Assembly: GCA_947683625.1 (NCBI GenBank)
Contig: CANTUR010000341.1
Span: forward strand, 744,001 to 808,000
DNA: 64,000 bases
Direction of reading: 5' to 3'
Origin: Mallotus nudiflorus
Taxonomy: Eukaryota; Streptophyta; Magnoliopsida; Malpighiales; Euphorbiaceae
In this document: piece by piece, positions 19,844-34,176 of the stretch
How positions within the stretch are numbered: the first letter of the stretch is position 1
Layout: each line of letters begins with the position of its first letter
Made by a program: the position numbers and the translations under genes
Notes under the pieces: model-generated
The model's database searches: none
Seen by the model: the letters and a program-made list of their open reading frames with translations, nothing else
Told to the model about the DNA's origin: nothing

Positions 19844-21485
19844 CATGAAACGATGCCTCTTGAAGAGGATTATGCTAATATGACCATTAAAGAAGAAGAT
19901 GAGGAGGAGGTTCTACTGGTAGCCTTCGAGGAAGTAGTGGAACAATTGAAGTTTGATGATCGATACTATCTCCTGGGATTATTTTTAACTTATGGATTGA
20001 TTCATTTTGACTTAATGCAAAATGTTGGCTTTGATTTGGAAGCTGATGAATGGACTTTGTATTAAGGAGTTGGATGTTAATCCGTATCTATTTCAATTCT
20101 TCAATGAATTGGATATTCATCAGGTTATTAATGATAACCCCTGAAAATTCAACCAACATCCTTTATTAATGCATAGATTGGTTATAGGTAAAAATCCTAG
20201 TAAATGTTTTCCATCTAAGATTGCAATGTGGGTTCAAGTATATGAACTTGGATCGGGTTTATGCCAAAAAGGGTTAGACGAGATATTGGGAACTTCATTG
20301 GCTCTTATGTTGCTAGTGATCCAAATAATTTTGGAGGGACATGGAGGAAATATATGCTTATCAAGGTTAAGTTAGACATTAGTAAACCACTAAAAAGCAA
20401 AATGAAAATTAAACAAGCCGGTGGTATTTAGGCATAGGTGCAATTCTAATATGAATATTTACCAATGTTTGCTTTTACTGTGGTATATTCGGGCACACTG
20501 ATAAATTTTATGCTAAGTTCTTTGACAATCTGGTACTAAAAGAATGAATGCCATATAGAAGTTAGATGAGAGCTTCGTCCCATAAACAACAAGCTAACAT
20601 TGGTGCCAGGTGGCTTAAGTTGGAGGCTTCTTTAAAGCATAACAGCGATAAGGTGGCTAAGAGGGAGATGATAAATTTGGAAGGTCAACACATTAGGAAA
20701 CCTTTGATGGAAGTGGGGAAAGATCATGGTGTGAATTATAGAGGTAATAGTGGTGGGAAAGACACTGATTCCAATAAAAAAGTAGCAACTAATCTGGTGA
20801 TGAAAGATATGACAACTATTAAATATATAGAGGGAGTTGAGATTTTAGATAGGGAGCAATTAAATAAGGGAGTGGTGGTATTGGACTCTAAAAGACGTAG
20901 AATGTTTAGTGATGGGTATTTTAATGGGATGACATAAGAGACAAGATTTAGTAACTATGGGCTTCATTTTGAGCTAAAAAATGGAGAAGCGGTGGGCTCT
21001 AGTTTTCAAGCCCACTGAGAATTATGATGATCTTTCGTTTGAGCTATTTTAGATTGGGCTCCCTACGTATAGTTCAAGTTTTAAAGGACTTAGTCCAAGT
21101 CAAAAAGCCTAAATTTATTTTTTAATTAAAACTATGATTTCTCGGGCCAAAGTTGATAGGGTCCAATTAGCTTTGGGTTTTGATGGTGCTTTTTTTGTTG
21201 ATAGTAGTGGCCATAGAGGAGGTTTATCATTGTTTTGGTATGATAAAAATTCTCTTTAGCTTTTGAGTTTTTCTGAAAATCATATTGATGTATCAATGCA
21301 TCTTCTTGGTATGGTTATTTATAGGTTGATTGGTTTTGATGATGCTTTGGATCATTGGGGTCAATCTCAATCTTGGAATTTGCTTCGGTAGCTTAGTACA
21401 ACTTATTCTCTTCCTTAGTGTTTCATAGGCAATTTTAATGATTTACTGCCTCAAGATGAAAAGAGAGGAGGTAATGTTCACCCCC
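19844..21485 (+). pseudogene. LINE-1 piece 2: ORF1 (nucleic-acid binding) and N-terminal endonuclease
   Basis: The frame from 19,844 reads an acidic N-terminus (rich in EEDEEE, near 19,890) typical of plant L1 ORF1. A frameshift near 20,062 moves into the DUF4283-like stretch reading YLFQFFNELD. A Trp codon is TGA near 20,143. At about 20,466-20,510 lies a CX2CX4HX4C knuckle whose last Cys is Tyr (CFYCGIFGHTDKFY). From about 21,130 an apurinic-endonuclease-like frame starts; it shows a HRGGLSLFW stretch and ends at FIGNFNDLLPQDEKRGGN, where insertion B interrupts it. Several in-frame stops show decay. ORF1 binds the element RNA and the endonuclease nicks the target in active L1s; neither can be functional here. 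Confidence 0.8.
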
Positions 21486-21681
21486 TATAACAACCGTACC
21501 TTTAATAGTACATTAAGTGTTATGTTTAGTTTGGCTAGAATATTGAATCAAGCCATAACTTTTACTTAGTCAAAAAGTGAAATTTTTGAATTTTGATGAC
21601 ACTCGAAATGAGTGAAATTATGAGAAAAAAAGAATTAGAAATAAAAATGAAGTGAATAGTGAGAATTAAAAAGTTTAGAAT

Positions 21682-24600
21682 TGTCATGACCCAAAACAGG
21701 GGCCATGACCGGCGCTAGGGAACGAGAATTCTTTCGAATCCGGAACCCGTAGCAAGCCTAAAAATAAAATAAATCATGCGATAATAACAATAACAATATT
21801 ATATATAGCGGAAATAAAAATCATAAATATAATAATAACATTTTCATCACTGGATTTAAATCAAATCTCAACTCATCACATATATATAAAATCTTTCAGT
21901 ACAAATCCAGTTTCAATATAATACATCTCTTTAAATAAAATACATGAAATCCCATAAATCAAATTACAACTACTGCAGTGTCTAGATTATAAAAATAAGA
22001 CTCAAGTAAATAGTTTACACAAAGAAGCCGGGGCGGAAGAAATCCGGCGTATCGACCTGCTACTGAGGTCTGAAGATGTTGACTCTCCTGAAAAATAGTC
22101 AACGGAGGGGAGTCAGACCTCACTGAGTGAATTACTATAATATATATACATACACACTAAATGATAATGCATACAGTCAACAGTATATATCTAATATATA
22201 TATACAGGCAATTACACACAGATGCAATAAAATCATTTTTATATATTTTATTGAAAATCACAGTTTATGAAGGATCACATAGAACCCTAGAATATCGAAA
22301 CCTTGGAAATAGTGTTAGACAACACTCTAGCCATACAGGCTCACTTAATCCAAATATATCCACTTAATCCATTTAGACAGTAGACTGGCCCCGAGACACT
22401 AAGTCAACCGAGCTCTAGCAGTCTGACTGCCAGTGTGATTGGCCCCGAGACACTTGGTCAACCGAGCTCCGGCAATCACACCTCCAAACCATATCTCACA
22501 CATATCAATAATCATAATCAATCAATATCCACAAATGGTTAGTAATATAGCCTAAATACTATAGGCGTACCGGTACGTACTCGGTCCTAGTGCTGCCCAC
22601 TAGGTAGCACGTTCTATCGATATCCTTCATTTTAAATATAAAACATACATTCACAAATAAATGATGCATGAATTTAAATAAAATAACAATATAAACCATA
22701 TATATACCGAAAATATACCAAAAGTAAACCATGTATATTTCGAGTATATATATGTCAAATCAATCCAATCAAATTATAAATTAAGCTAGAAATATATTTA
22801 AAAACATTTTAAATATAATTTATTAACAAAACATGCATATAATTTAATATATACCAAAAATAAACCAAAAATATACTTAAATACAAATCATATTATTTAT
22901 GCATTTTAATCGAAATAAAATATATATATTTCTAAATCATGCATCCTAAGCATATATATATATAGTGTAGTAACTCACCTAGTGCACTCCACGAGACGGA
23001 TCCGACGGGCCTGGTCCACTAGCCCTCGGTCTCGGCGCAACTAAATAAGCAAATAATGACAGATATTAGAATAAACCTAACAAAAATCCTAGAATTCGAT
23101 CTAGAGTATTAAACACAGAATCGATATCAGGGTTCGACCGGATATCATGTTTTACGAGAATTCTATCGAAAATTCGATAGAACCTCCCCTGTAAAATGGA
23201 CATCTCTCTACTCAAAAGAGTAGAGCCGACCCTGTAAGGAATTACACTTCGAAAAACAAACACCACATCTCAACCACAACCCCTCGGTCGGATTCCAGAC
23301 TACAATCTACCGATCGGGGTCCACAAACACAGAAAAATTCTGAAAATACCAAAAATACCCTTATAACATAGAAATTCATCTTATAGGTAGAAATTACATA
23401 ATTAACCTTTAAACATAGTAAAAACCGATAAAAACTCATTTTATTTGAAAAATCGTATATTATATATATAATTGAAAATAATTCACGAAAAATAGTTTTA
23501 ATTAGTTAAAAATACTAAATAATTTGTAAAAATCATTTTTATACCTTAAATAACTATTAAAACCAATTAAATTACATTTTTAGCCAATTTAGGGTAAAAT
23601 TACCAAAATACCCCTATATATATAAATATACTTAAATTACTTCAAAAATTCACCAAAAATTATAAAATTATCCAAAATTAATTTTCTAAACATATTTATC
23701 AATAATATCAATAATTAAACTCAATTAACCAATTAAATTCAAATAAAAACACATTTAACCCTAATTTTCCAAAATTACATAAACTTCAATAATTCAAAAT
23801 AAATACATAGAAATTCATAAAAATTCCAAATAAATTCCTATAATTCATTTCAACACCTAATTTAACCATAAAACACAATTTATTAATTTAAATAATTAAT
23901 TTCCGAAAATTAGAAAATAATATTAAAATATTCAAAAATACCCAAAAATCCAAAAAATCTCCAAAAATTCCACAAAAATTCATACATGTAGATTAAGCTA
24001 CTAGGAACAACATTTGTTGAGGGATTTTTCATGAATCAATCAATTCAAAGCTAAAAAAAAATCAAAAACCCTAATATGATCGAAATAGAAAAATCGAAAC
24101 CTAAGCAAGTCTAGACCATTTAAGCTCAAACCAAAGCTAGAATCACACTCACCGGAGCTCAAGGAGAAGAAAGAGACCGACGGTGTCGAAAACGGTGGCT
24201 GGAAGAGGAAGAAACGGCGAGGAGAAGATTTTGGCCAAAAATGGCAAAAATAGCTCGTCGGCGCCGGGGGACGGCTGGGAACGATGGTGGCAAGCCGGGA
24301 GACACACCGATGGTAGGTGATCGGTGTGACAAACGGTGGTGAGGGGTGGTGGTCGGGCGCGCACGGGAAGAAGGAAGAAGAAGAAGAAGAAAAAGAAAAA
24401 AGAAACAAAAGAAAAAGAAAGAAAAAGAAAAGAAAAAAAGAAAAAAAGAAAAAAAATAATAAAATAATTTAATAATTTAATAATAAATAAAATAATTAAA
24501 TAACAATAAATTAATAAATAAATAATAAAATATTAGGGTAATATATATTAAACCCTAATTAAATAAATATTTACACACATAAGCTTTATTTAGTATTTTA

Positions 24601-24854
24601 AAAATACGTATGAGTTCATGCAAGTCCGAAAATATATTTAAAATAATTAATAATAAATTACTTATGTGAAAATTTCCCCAAAAATACAAGTCCCGGGAAA
24701 ATTTTACGTAAAGTACTGTAAATAAGACACAGTAATTAAAATAGGTTTTAAATACATCTTAACTTGTAAAAATATCGTAATATATATACACAAATTATTA
24801 ACACTGCATATCCCGGTACAGTGTAAAAATATTTTAAAAACACGGGATATTACA
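21682..24854 (-). mobile_element. Tekay-2 solo LTR
   Basis: 3173 bp, TGTCATGACCC...GGGATATTACA on the plus strand, with an exact target duplication AGAAT (21,677-21,681 and 24,855-24,859). No polypurine tract or internal domain follows. It is a diverged relative of the young LTRs and a close relative of 30,993-34,176. It lacks about 22 bp near 24,270 that the other two copies (33,580 and 25,370 regions) keep. Confidence 0.9.
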
Positions 24855-25360
24855 AGAATGATATGAACTCAATCGAAACAAATAATAGTCCTAGAATGAA
24901 CAACTGAAAAATCAAAGGTTAATAGGTAATATGAATGTTTCGTTAAAGGTCAAAGAGGTTATTTTACAAATTAAATATATATTAAATAAACAGCTCTATA
25001 ACCATCCTCCACCGTCCTTTTATGTATACATATGTATAGATTAAAATAAAATGGAGATAACATACGACAATTTAGAAAAGAAAGAAAGGGGAAGGAGAGA
25101 AAACTTGATGCTATTTAGTGATGCTAACATTTCAAGTTGAGGTTAAAGACCTAAAATGCATTTAAGGTTATAATCTTCATTCTAAAAGCCTGTGATAATT
25201 GATTTGTTAAGTATTTTTAGAATATTGGTTGATTTAACTTAGGGTTTATAAGTTGTAGATTTTGAGTTATGAGTTCTAGTTTTTCAGTTTTTATGTTTTA
25301 GTCATATCTTAAGCTAGGAAGCTTTAAATTAAGTGTTATTGATCATTTGGAAACTAAAGC
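24855..25360. repeat. 506-bp duplicated flank, copy 1
   Basis: Same length as 34,177-34,682 and differing at about nine places by eye (about 1.8%). It is host sequence of the unclassified element, not LTR. It ends at the microhomology AAAGC|TCG, where the truncated Tekay LTR starts. Confidence 0.9.
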
Positions 25361-25994
25361 TCGCCGGCGCTGGGGAAGTAAGCTGTTGGCAGCGGGGGAC
25401 GGCTGGGAACGACGGTGGCAAGCCGGGAGGCACACCGACGGTAGGTGATCGGCGTGACAGACGGTGGTGAGGGGTGGTAGTCGGGCGCGCACGGGAAGAA
25501 GGAAGAAGAAGAAGAAGAAAAAGAAAAAAGAAAGAAAAGAAAAAGAAAGAAAAAGAAAAGAAAAAACAAAAAACAAAAAACAAAAAACAAAAAACAAAAA
25601 ACAAAAAAGAAAAAAAGAAAAAAATAATTAAATAATTAAATAACAATAAATTAATAAATAAATAATAAAATATTAGGGTAATATATATTAAACCCTAATT
25701 AAATAAATATTTACACACATAGGCTTTATTTAGTATTTTAAAAATACGTATGAGTTCATGCAAGTCCGAAAATATATTTAAAATAATTAATTATAAATTA
25801 CTTACGTGAAAATTTCCCCGAAAATGTAAGTCCCTGGAAAATTTTACGTAAAGTATTGTAAATAAGACACAGTAATTAAAATAGGTTTTAAATACATCTT
25901 AACTCGTAAAAATATCGTAATATATATACACAAATTATTAACACTGCATATCTCGATACAGTGTAAAAATATTTTAAAAACACGGGATATTACA
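25361..25994 (-). repeat. Truncated 3' LTR of Tekay-2
   Basis: Only the last 634 bp in plus-strand order remain, starting at TCGCCGGCGC and ending GGGATATTACA. The junction shares AGC with the intact LTR sequence (AATAGCTCG). Confidence 0.9.
25561..25608. repeat. AAAAAAC tandem repeat
   Basis: About seven units of AAAAAAC, inside the purine-rich tract of the truncated LTR. The sister LTRs have plain GA/A tracts there, so the array expanded after the copies separated. Confidence 0.9.
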
Positions 25995-26007
25995 GTCTTC
26001 CCCCCTT
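25995..26007 (-). other. Polypurine tract of Tekay-2
   Basis: Identical AAGGGGGGAAGAC in element sense, directly before the truncated 3' LTR. Confidence 0.85.
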
Positions 26008-26041
26008 ACAAGAATTCGTCCCCGAATTCCAGAAAACAGGA

Positions 26042-29000
26042 TCAAGAAGGAAAGAGATACGGGTAAGAAGCTCGCATCTCAGCTTCAGTCTCCCACGTAT
26101 GCTCCTCAACTCTGTCGCTACGCCACAGAACCTTGAACATCGGAATCTGCTTCGATCGCAACTGTCGAACTTGAAAATCAACGATTGCCACAGGTTCTTC
26201 CACAAACATCAAATCTTCACTCACTTCTACACTGTCGGGTTGCAACACGTGTGAAGGGTCTGAGATATACTTCCTCAACATCGAGATATGAAATACTGGA
26301 TGCACCTGTGACATACTCTGAGGCAAATCCAACCGATATGCAACAGTGCCAACTCTCTCCAAAATCTCAAACGGTCCGATGTATCTCGATGCTAACTTAC
26401 CCTTCCTGCCAAATCTCATCACACCCTTCATCGAAGATACTTTCAGAAAAATAAAATCTCCAACCTGAAACTCCACATCTCTGCACCTAGGATCCGCAAA
26501 ACTCTTCTGTCTGCTAACTGCGGTCTCTAATCTTCGCTTAATCATGGCAACTTTCTCTGCAGCATCCTGAACCATCTCAGGTCCAGTCAAAGCTCTCTCA
26601 CCAATCTCATCCCAACTCAACGGGGATCTACACTTCCTTCCATACAACGCCTCATACGGTGCCATACCAATACTGCTATGGTAGCTGTTATTATATGCAA
26701 ACTCAACAAGTGACAAATGATCATCCCAGCTACCTCCCAATTCCAAGATACACATCCTCAACATATCTTCCAGTGTCTGGATTGTCCTCTCAAACTGGCC
26801 ATCTGTGTGAGGATGGAAAGCAGTACTGAAATCCAACCTAGTGCCCATCGCTTCCTGTAACTTCTGCTAAAAACGAGAAGTAAACACCGAACCTCTATCT
26901 GACACAATGGACACAGGTACTCCATGAAGGCACACAATATGCTTCACATACAACTTCGCCAATCTAGCAACTGAATATGTGGCTTTCACAGGCAAGAAAT
27001 GTGCAGACTTCGTCAACCTGTCTACGATCACCCAAATGGAGTCGTATCCATCCTTCGAATGAGGTAAACCGACCATAAAATCCATAGCTATCCTTTCCTA
27101 CTTCCACTCGGGAATAGGAAGAGGCTGAAGCTTCCCAGAAGGCTTCTGATGTTTTCCTTTCACTTGCTGACATGTCAAACAGTTCGTAACATAATCAGCG
27201 ACATCCTTCTTCAATCCATCCCACCAGTATAGATCTCTGATACTGTGGTACATCTTGGTAATGCCCGAATGAACGCTGTAGGCTGTAGAATGTGCTTCCT
27301 CTAGGATCTCTTCTCTCAAATCATCCACATCAGGAACACACAATCTACCACTGATCCACAACACACCATCATCATCGAGTGTGAAATCAGTGAACTTCAC
27401 TGCTCTGACATTCTCTGCAAGCTCTTCCAGAATGGGATCTCGACTCTGAGCTACTTTAATCATATCCCTCAGTACAGATCGTACTTTAAATTGAGCTAGC
27501 AGTCCACCTGATCTACTAATCTTCATCATCAGACCTTGATCCACCAACAGATGCAACTCCTGGATTAATGGTCTCCTCTAAACACCGATGTGAGCAAGAC
27601 TCCCTGAGGACTTCCTACTCAAGGCATCTGCTACCACATTAGCTTTACCCGGATGATATAAGATCTCACAGTCATAATCCTTCAACAATTCCAACCATCT
27701 TCTCTACCTCAGACTCAAATCTCGCTGCTGGAAAATGTACTTAATGCTCTTGTGATTAGTAAATATCTCACAAGTCACCCCGTACAAATAATGTCTCCAA
27801 ATCTTCAAAGCAAAGATCACTGCAGCCATCTCAAGGTCATGTGTAGGATAGTTCTGCTCATGCTTCTTCAACTGCCTCAAAGCATAGGCTATCACCCTTC
27901 CATTCTGCATCAACACACAACCAAGGCCAATTCTAGAGGCATCACAATAAACTGTGAACTTGTCCACACTATTAGGCAAAGCTAATACTGGAGTTATGGT
28001 CAACTTCTCCTTCAACAACTGGAAACTATTCTCACACGCTTCTGACCACTCGAATCTAACATTCTTCTAAGTCAAGCGAGTCATAGGGGCTGCTATCCTG
28101 GAAAAATCCTGCACAAACCGCCTATAATACCCGGCTAAACCCAGAAAACTTCGAATCTCTGTAACAGAAGTAGGTCTAGGCCATTCAGATATTGCCTCAA
28201 TCTTCAGTGGATCAACCTGAATACCTTCTTTAGACACTACATGTCCAAGAAAAGAAACACTCTCCATCCAGAAATCACACTTCAAGAATTTAGCATAAAG
28301 CTGATGATCTCTCAGTGTCTGTAGTACAATCCTCAAGTGATATACATGCTCATCCATACTCCTTGAATATACCAGTATATCATCAATGAAGACTACTACA
28401 AACTGATCCACATATGGTCTGAATACCCTGTTCATCAGGTCCATAAAAGCTGTTGGTGCAATAGTCAAACCAAAAGACATCACCAGAAACTCATAATGGC
28501 CATATCGAGTACGAAACGCTGTCTTAGGAACATCAACCTCACTAATCCGCAACTGATGATAACCCGACCTCAAGTCAACCTTAGAAAAGAACTGTGCACC
28601 CTGTAGCTGATCAAATAAATCATCTATCCTCGGGAGAGGATACTTGTTCTTCATTGTCACCTTATTCAGCTCTCTATAGTCAATGCACAGTCTCAGGGTA
28701 CCATCCTTCTTCTTCACAAACAGGACTGGTGCACCCCAAGGAGAAACACTAGGTCTGATAAAACCTTTATCCAATAACTCTTACAACTGCTCCTTCAACT
28801 CTTTCAACTCTGCAGGAGCCATTCGATAGGGCGGCATAGATATAGGAGTAGTACCTGGAACCACATCTATACAGAACTCAATCTCTCTATGAGGTGGTAA
28901 ACCTGGCAACTCCTCAAGAAAAACATCAGGAAACTCACAAGCAACAGGAACATCTGTGAGTGACAACTTCTCCACTGACATATCCCTAACCAATGCCAAA

Positions 29001-30793
29001 TATCCCTGACAACATTTTTTCAACAACTTCCTAGCTGTAATAGCAGAAATAAGATTCTGAGGTGCTGAACTCCTATCACCAACAAATTTAAACTCTACTT
29101 CACCAGGAATTCTGAAAGTCACCTCTTTATTCCTGCAATCCACCACGGCATAGTGCTGAGATAACCAATCCATTCCCAAAATAACATCAAACTCCATCAC
29201 ATCCAACAAGATCAAATCAGTGGGTAATTCTCTATCTCCCACGAGAACTGGATAACCAGAAAGAACAATATCGATGTCCAAAGAATCGCTCAGAGGAGTG
29301 GCAACAGACAAAGGAAAAGCCATCCTCGAAGCTTGCCAACAAGATTTATAAGCAAAAATAGGTGAAATAAACGAATGCGTGGCACCCGGATCAAACAAAA
29401 CCCAAGCATCCAGGTAACAAACAGAAACAATACCTGCCACGACTACATTAGATGCCTGAGCATCCTGCTGAGTGAGATGGAAAACTCTGGCCTGACCTCG
29501 ATCTCCTTGCTGACTGGTAGAAGCCTGGCCAACACCTCCGGCACCTCCTCTAGTACCTCTATCACGACTCTACTGTGGAACAAACTGAGTGGAACTCTGA
29601 TGCTGGGCTGGAGGTAACTGAAATGGCACGGGTGCAGCACTAGCAATCGACTGCTGTGGGAATCGTGAAATCTGCTGCTGCTGATACCTGGGATAAGGAC
29701 ACGATCTGGCAAAATATCCTGTCTGCCCGCATCTAAAGCATGTCAGTGGTGTCAGATAACACGGTCCCTGATGGACTCTACCACAAGTCTGACAAACGCT
29801 GGCAGCTGATCCAGAACTTTGACCACTGCTGCTGCTCGAAGCACCTGATCCAAATCTGAATGATCTACGCTGACCTCCACGGCCATGTCTACTGCTCCGA
29901 TGCACTCTCTGCTGCTGTCTCTGACTCTGTTGAGTCAGACCTCGCTGCTGACTACTCGAACCAACATGAAAACTCGAATACGAAGTAGTCTGCAATCCAC
30001 TCGACTGAACTCCCAACTGGTAGTAATCAGGCATCGCTCCCTGCCTAACTAGTCTTAGCTCAATCTCCTTAGCCAACTCAATAACAGACTCCAGAGTAAG
30101 ACCTGCTGTGGGCATACCAGCAAAAGCGTAACCCAAACCAGTAACGTATGTAGTAACTGCGAAATACTGATCTCGCATCAGATCCTCAGCATATTTACCC
30201 AAACGAAGAAACTCTCGGGTGTACTCCTCTACAGATCGATCTCCACGAGAAATACTGGTCAGTCGAAGACGATAGCTCAAACGAAGCGTCTTTGGACATA
30301 ATCTCCTCATAAACCGCTCTCGAAACTGAGCCCATGTCATCGTCATCATATAGGGCTGGATCATCTGAATAAACCAATCTAGGGCTGGTCCCTCGATAGA
30401 TAACTCAACAATCATGATCCGCTGGTACTCAGTGTGAGCAGTCCGAGTCCTAGTCTCAATCACGTGCAGAAAATCTAACGAATCGGAAGTACCATCGAAA
30501 GCAATCCTGCCAACTCTGGCGTAGAACAAAGCTGCCTAAGGGTCAGACATACCCTGCTGATAGGCAGGCTGAACAGGCTGAACAACTGGAGGAACAGGAA
30601 CATCAAACTCAGGCTCTACAGGCTCCTCATCCTGTAACTCTCTCTGCCTACGGCGACCTGCCGCTCCTCGAGGTCTACCTCGACCACGACCTCTATGTCT
30701 AACTGGCTGCTCAGGAGGTAAAACCTCATCCTGAAAAGACTCATCATCCTCGGCCTCAATGATCGGTGGAGCGACACGCGCTCGCCTCCTCAT
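26042..30793 (-). pseudogene. gag-pol: Tekay-2 gag-pol pseudogene with in-frame stops
   Basis: Exactly as long as the intact gag-pol of the young element (4752 bp including the stop) and in one frame throughout, so there is no net insertion or deletion. Gag, zinc knuckle, protease (LFDPGATHSFISP), reverse transcriptase (FIDDILVYSRS), RNase H, integrase and chromodomain are all recognisable. At least eight internal stops break it, near 26,868 and 27,099 (Trp positions), 27,578 (Glu), 27,703 (Gln), 28,068 (Gln), 28,780 (Gln), 29,571 (Gln) and 30,537 (Glu). The Trp and Gln changes are C-to-T or G-to-A type. ATG is at 30,791-30,793. It cannot make the polyprotein. Confidence 0.9.
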
Positions 30794-30976
30794 TCTGAAA
30801 AGGCAAATGGAAAGATTCAGACAAAACAGACAACGGAGGGAATAACGCAGAAAACTAAGCAAGGAATACTTATCAAGACATACTCGAACCTAATACACTG
30901 CAGTAGTTACCAAAAGAAAACACAACTCTGAAAACTAGGGCCACAACTCACATACTAAGCCTTGACACAGAACTCC

Positions 30977-30988
30977 GCTCTGATACCA
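30977..30988 (-). other. Primer-binding site of Tekay-2
   Basis: TGGTATCAGAGC in element sense, four bases from the 5' LTR, unchanged from the young element. Confidence 0.85.
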
Positions 30989-30992
30989 ACTT

Positions 30993-33900
30993 TGTCATGA
31001 CCCAAAACAGGGGCCATGACCGGCGCTAGGGAACGGGAATTCTTTCGAATCCGGAACTCGTAGCAAACCTAAAAATAAAATAAATCATGCGATAATAACA
31101 ATAACAATATTATATGCAGCGGAAATAAAAATCATAAATATAATAATAACATTTTCATCACTGGATTTAAATCAAATCTCAACTCATCACATATATAAAA
31201 AATCTTTCAGTACAAATCCAGTTTCAATTTAATACATCTCTTTAAATAAAATACATGAAATCCCATAAATTAAATTACAACTACTGCAGTGTCTAGATTA
31301 TAAAAATAGAACTCAAGTAAATAGTTTACATAAAGAAGCCGGGGCGGAAGAAATCCGGCGTATCGACCTGCTACTGAGGTCTGACGATGCTGACTCTCCT
31401 GAAAAATAGTCAATGGAGGGGAGTCAGACCTCACTGAGTGAATTACTATAATATATATACATACACACTAAATGATAATGCATACAGTCAACAGTATATA
31501 TCTAATATATATATACAGGCAATTACACACAGATGCAATAAAATTATTTTTATATATTTTATTAAAAATCACAGTTTATGAAGGATCACATAGAACCCTA
31601 GAATATCGAAACCTCAGAAATAGTGTTAGACAACACTCTAGCCATATAGGCTCACTTAATCCAAATATATCCACTTAATCCATTTAGACAGATAGACTGG
31701 CCCCGAGACACTAAGTCAATCGAGCTCCAGCAGTCTGACTGCCAGTGTGATTGGCCCCGAGACACTTGGTCAACCGAGCTCCAGCAATCACACCTCCAAA
31801 CCATATCTCACACATATCAATAATCATAATCAATCAATATCCACAAATGGTTAGTAATATAGCCTAAATACTATAGGCGTACCGGTACGTACTCGGTCCT
31901 AGTGCTGCCCACTAGGTAGCACGTTCTATCGATATCCTTCATTTTAAATATAAAACATACATTCACAAATAAATGATGCATGAATTTAAATAAAATAACA
32001 ATATAAACCATATATATACCGAAAATATACCAAAAGTAAACCATGTATATTTCGAGTATATATATGTCAAATCAATCCAATCAAATTATAAATTAAGCTA
32101 GAAATATATTTAAAAATATTTTAAATATAATTTATTAACAAAACATGCATATAATTTAATATATACCAAAAATAAACCAAAAATATACTTAAATACAAAT
32201 CATATTATTTATGCATTTTAATCGAAATAAAATATATATATTTCTAAATCATGCATCCTAAGCATATATATATAGTATAGTAACTCACCTAGTGCGCTCC
32301 ATGAGACGGATCAGACGGGCTTGGTCCACTAGCCCTCGGTCTCGACGCAACTAAATAAGCAAATAATGACAGATATTAGAATAAACCTAACAGAAATCCT
32401 AGAATTCGATCTAGAGTATTAAACATAGAATCGATATCAGGGTTCGACCGGATATCACGTTTTACGAGAATTCTATCAAAAATTCGATAGAACCTCCCCT
32501 GTAAAATGGACATCTCTCTACTCAAAAGAGTAGAGCCGACCCTGCAAGGAATTACACTTCAAAAAGCAAACACCACATCTTAACCACAACCCCTCGGTCG
32601 AACTCTAGACTACAATCTACCGATCGGGGTCCACAAACACAAAAAAATTCTGAAAATACCAAAAATACCCTTATAACATAGAAATTCATCTTATAGGTAG
32701 AAATTACATAATTAACCTTTAAACACAGTAAAAACCGATAAAAACTCATTTTATTTGAAAAATCGTATATTATATATATAATTGAAAATAATTCACGAAA
32801 AATAGTTTTAATTAGTTAAAAATACTAAATAATTTGTAGAAATCATTTTTATACCTTAAATAACTATTAAAACCAATTAAATTACATTTTTAGCCAATTT
32901 AGGGTAAAATTACCAAAATACCCCTATATATATAAATATACTTAAATTACTTCAAAAATTCACCAAAAATTATAAAATTATCCAAAATTAATTTTCTAAA
33001 CATATTTATCAATAATATCAATAATTAAACTCAATTAACCAATTAAATTCAAATAAAAACACATTTAACCCTAATTTTCCAAAATTACATAAACTTCAAT
33101 AATTCAAAATAAATACATAGAAATTCATAAAAATTCCAAATAAATTCCTATAATTCATTTCAACACCTAATTTAACCATAAAACACAATTTATTAATTTA
33201 AATAATTAATTTCCGAAAATTAGAAAATAATATTAAAATATTCAAAAATACCCAAAAATCCAAAAAATCTCCAAAAATTCCACAAAAATTCATACATCTA
33301 GATTAAGCTACTAGGAACAACATTTGTGGAGGGAGTTTTCATGAATCAATCAATTCGAAGCTGAAAAAAATCAAAAACCCTAATATGACCGAAATAGAAA
33401 AATCGAAACCTAAGCAATTCTAGACCATTTAAGCTCAAACCAAAGTTAGAATCACACTCATCGGAGCTCAAGGAGAAGAAAGAGATCAGCGGTGTCAAAA
33501 ACGGTGGCCGAAAGGGGAAGAAACGGTGAGGAGAAGATTTTGGCCAAAAATGGTAGAAATAGCTCGTCGGCGTCGGGGAAGGAAGCTGCTGGCGGAGGGG
33601 GACGGCTGGGAACGATGGTGGCAAGCCGGGAGGCACACTGATGGTAGGTGATCGATGTGACAAACGGTGGTGAGGGGTGGTGGTCGGGCGCGCACGGGAA
33701 GAAGGAAGAAGAAGAAAAAGAAAAAGAAAAAAGAAAGAAAAGAAAAAGAAAGAAAAAGAAAAGAAAAAAGAAAAAAAGAAAAAAAATAATAAAATAATTT
33801 AATAATAAATAAAATAATTAAATAACAATAAATTAATAAATAAATAATAAAATATTAGGGTAATATATATTAAACCCTAATTAAATAAATATTTACACAC

Positions 33901-34176
33901 AGAGGCTTTATTTAGTATTTTAAAAATACGTATGAGTTCATGCAAGTCCGAAAATATATTTAAAATAATTAATAATAAATTACTTACTTGAAAATTTCCC
34001 CGAAAATGCAAGTCCTGGAAAAATTTTACGTAAAGTACTGTAAATAAGACACAATAATTAAAATAGGTTTTAAATACATCTTAACTTGTAAAAATATCGT
34101 AATATATATACACAAATTATTAACACTGCATATCCCGGTACAGTGTAAAAATATTTTAAAAACACGGGATATTACA
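30993..34176 (-). repeat. 5' LTR of Tekay-2
   Basis: 3184 bp, plus-strand ends TGTCATGACCC and GGGATATTACA, right flank AGAAT. The GTGAGT donor-like motif of other copies is ATGAGT here (near 33,450). Confidence 0.9.

Larger units (their letters stand above)
25361..34176 (-). mobile_element. Tekay-2 element, 3' LTR truncated, coding region dead
   Basis: Minus-oriented relative of the young Tekay element. It has a truncated 3' LTR, polypurine tract, gag-pol pseudogene, primer-binding site and full 5' LTR. The right flank is AGAAT, the same as that of the solo LTR at 21,682-24,854, so both derive from one insertion. The left end is not a target site but a recombination junction inside the LTR. 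Confidence 0.9.
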
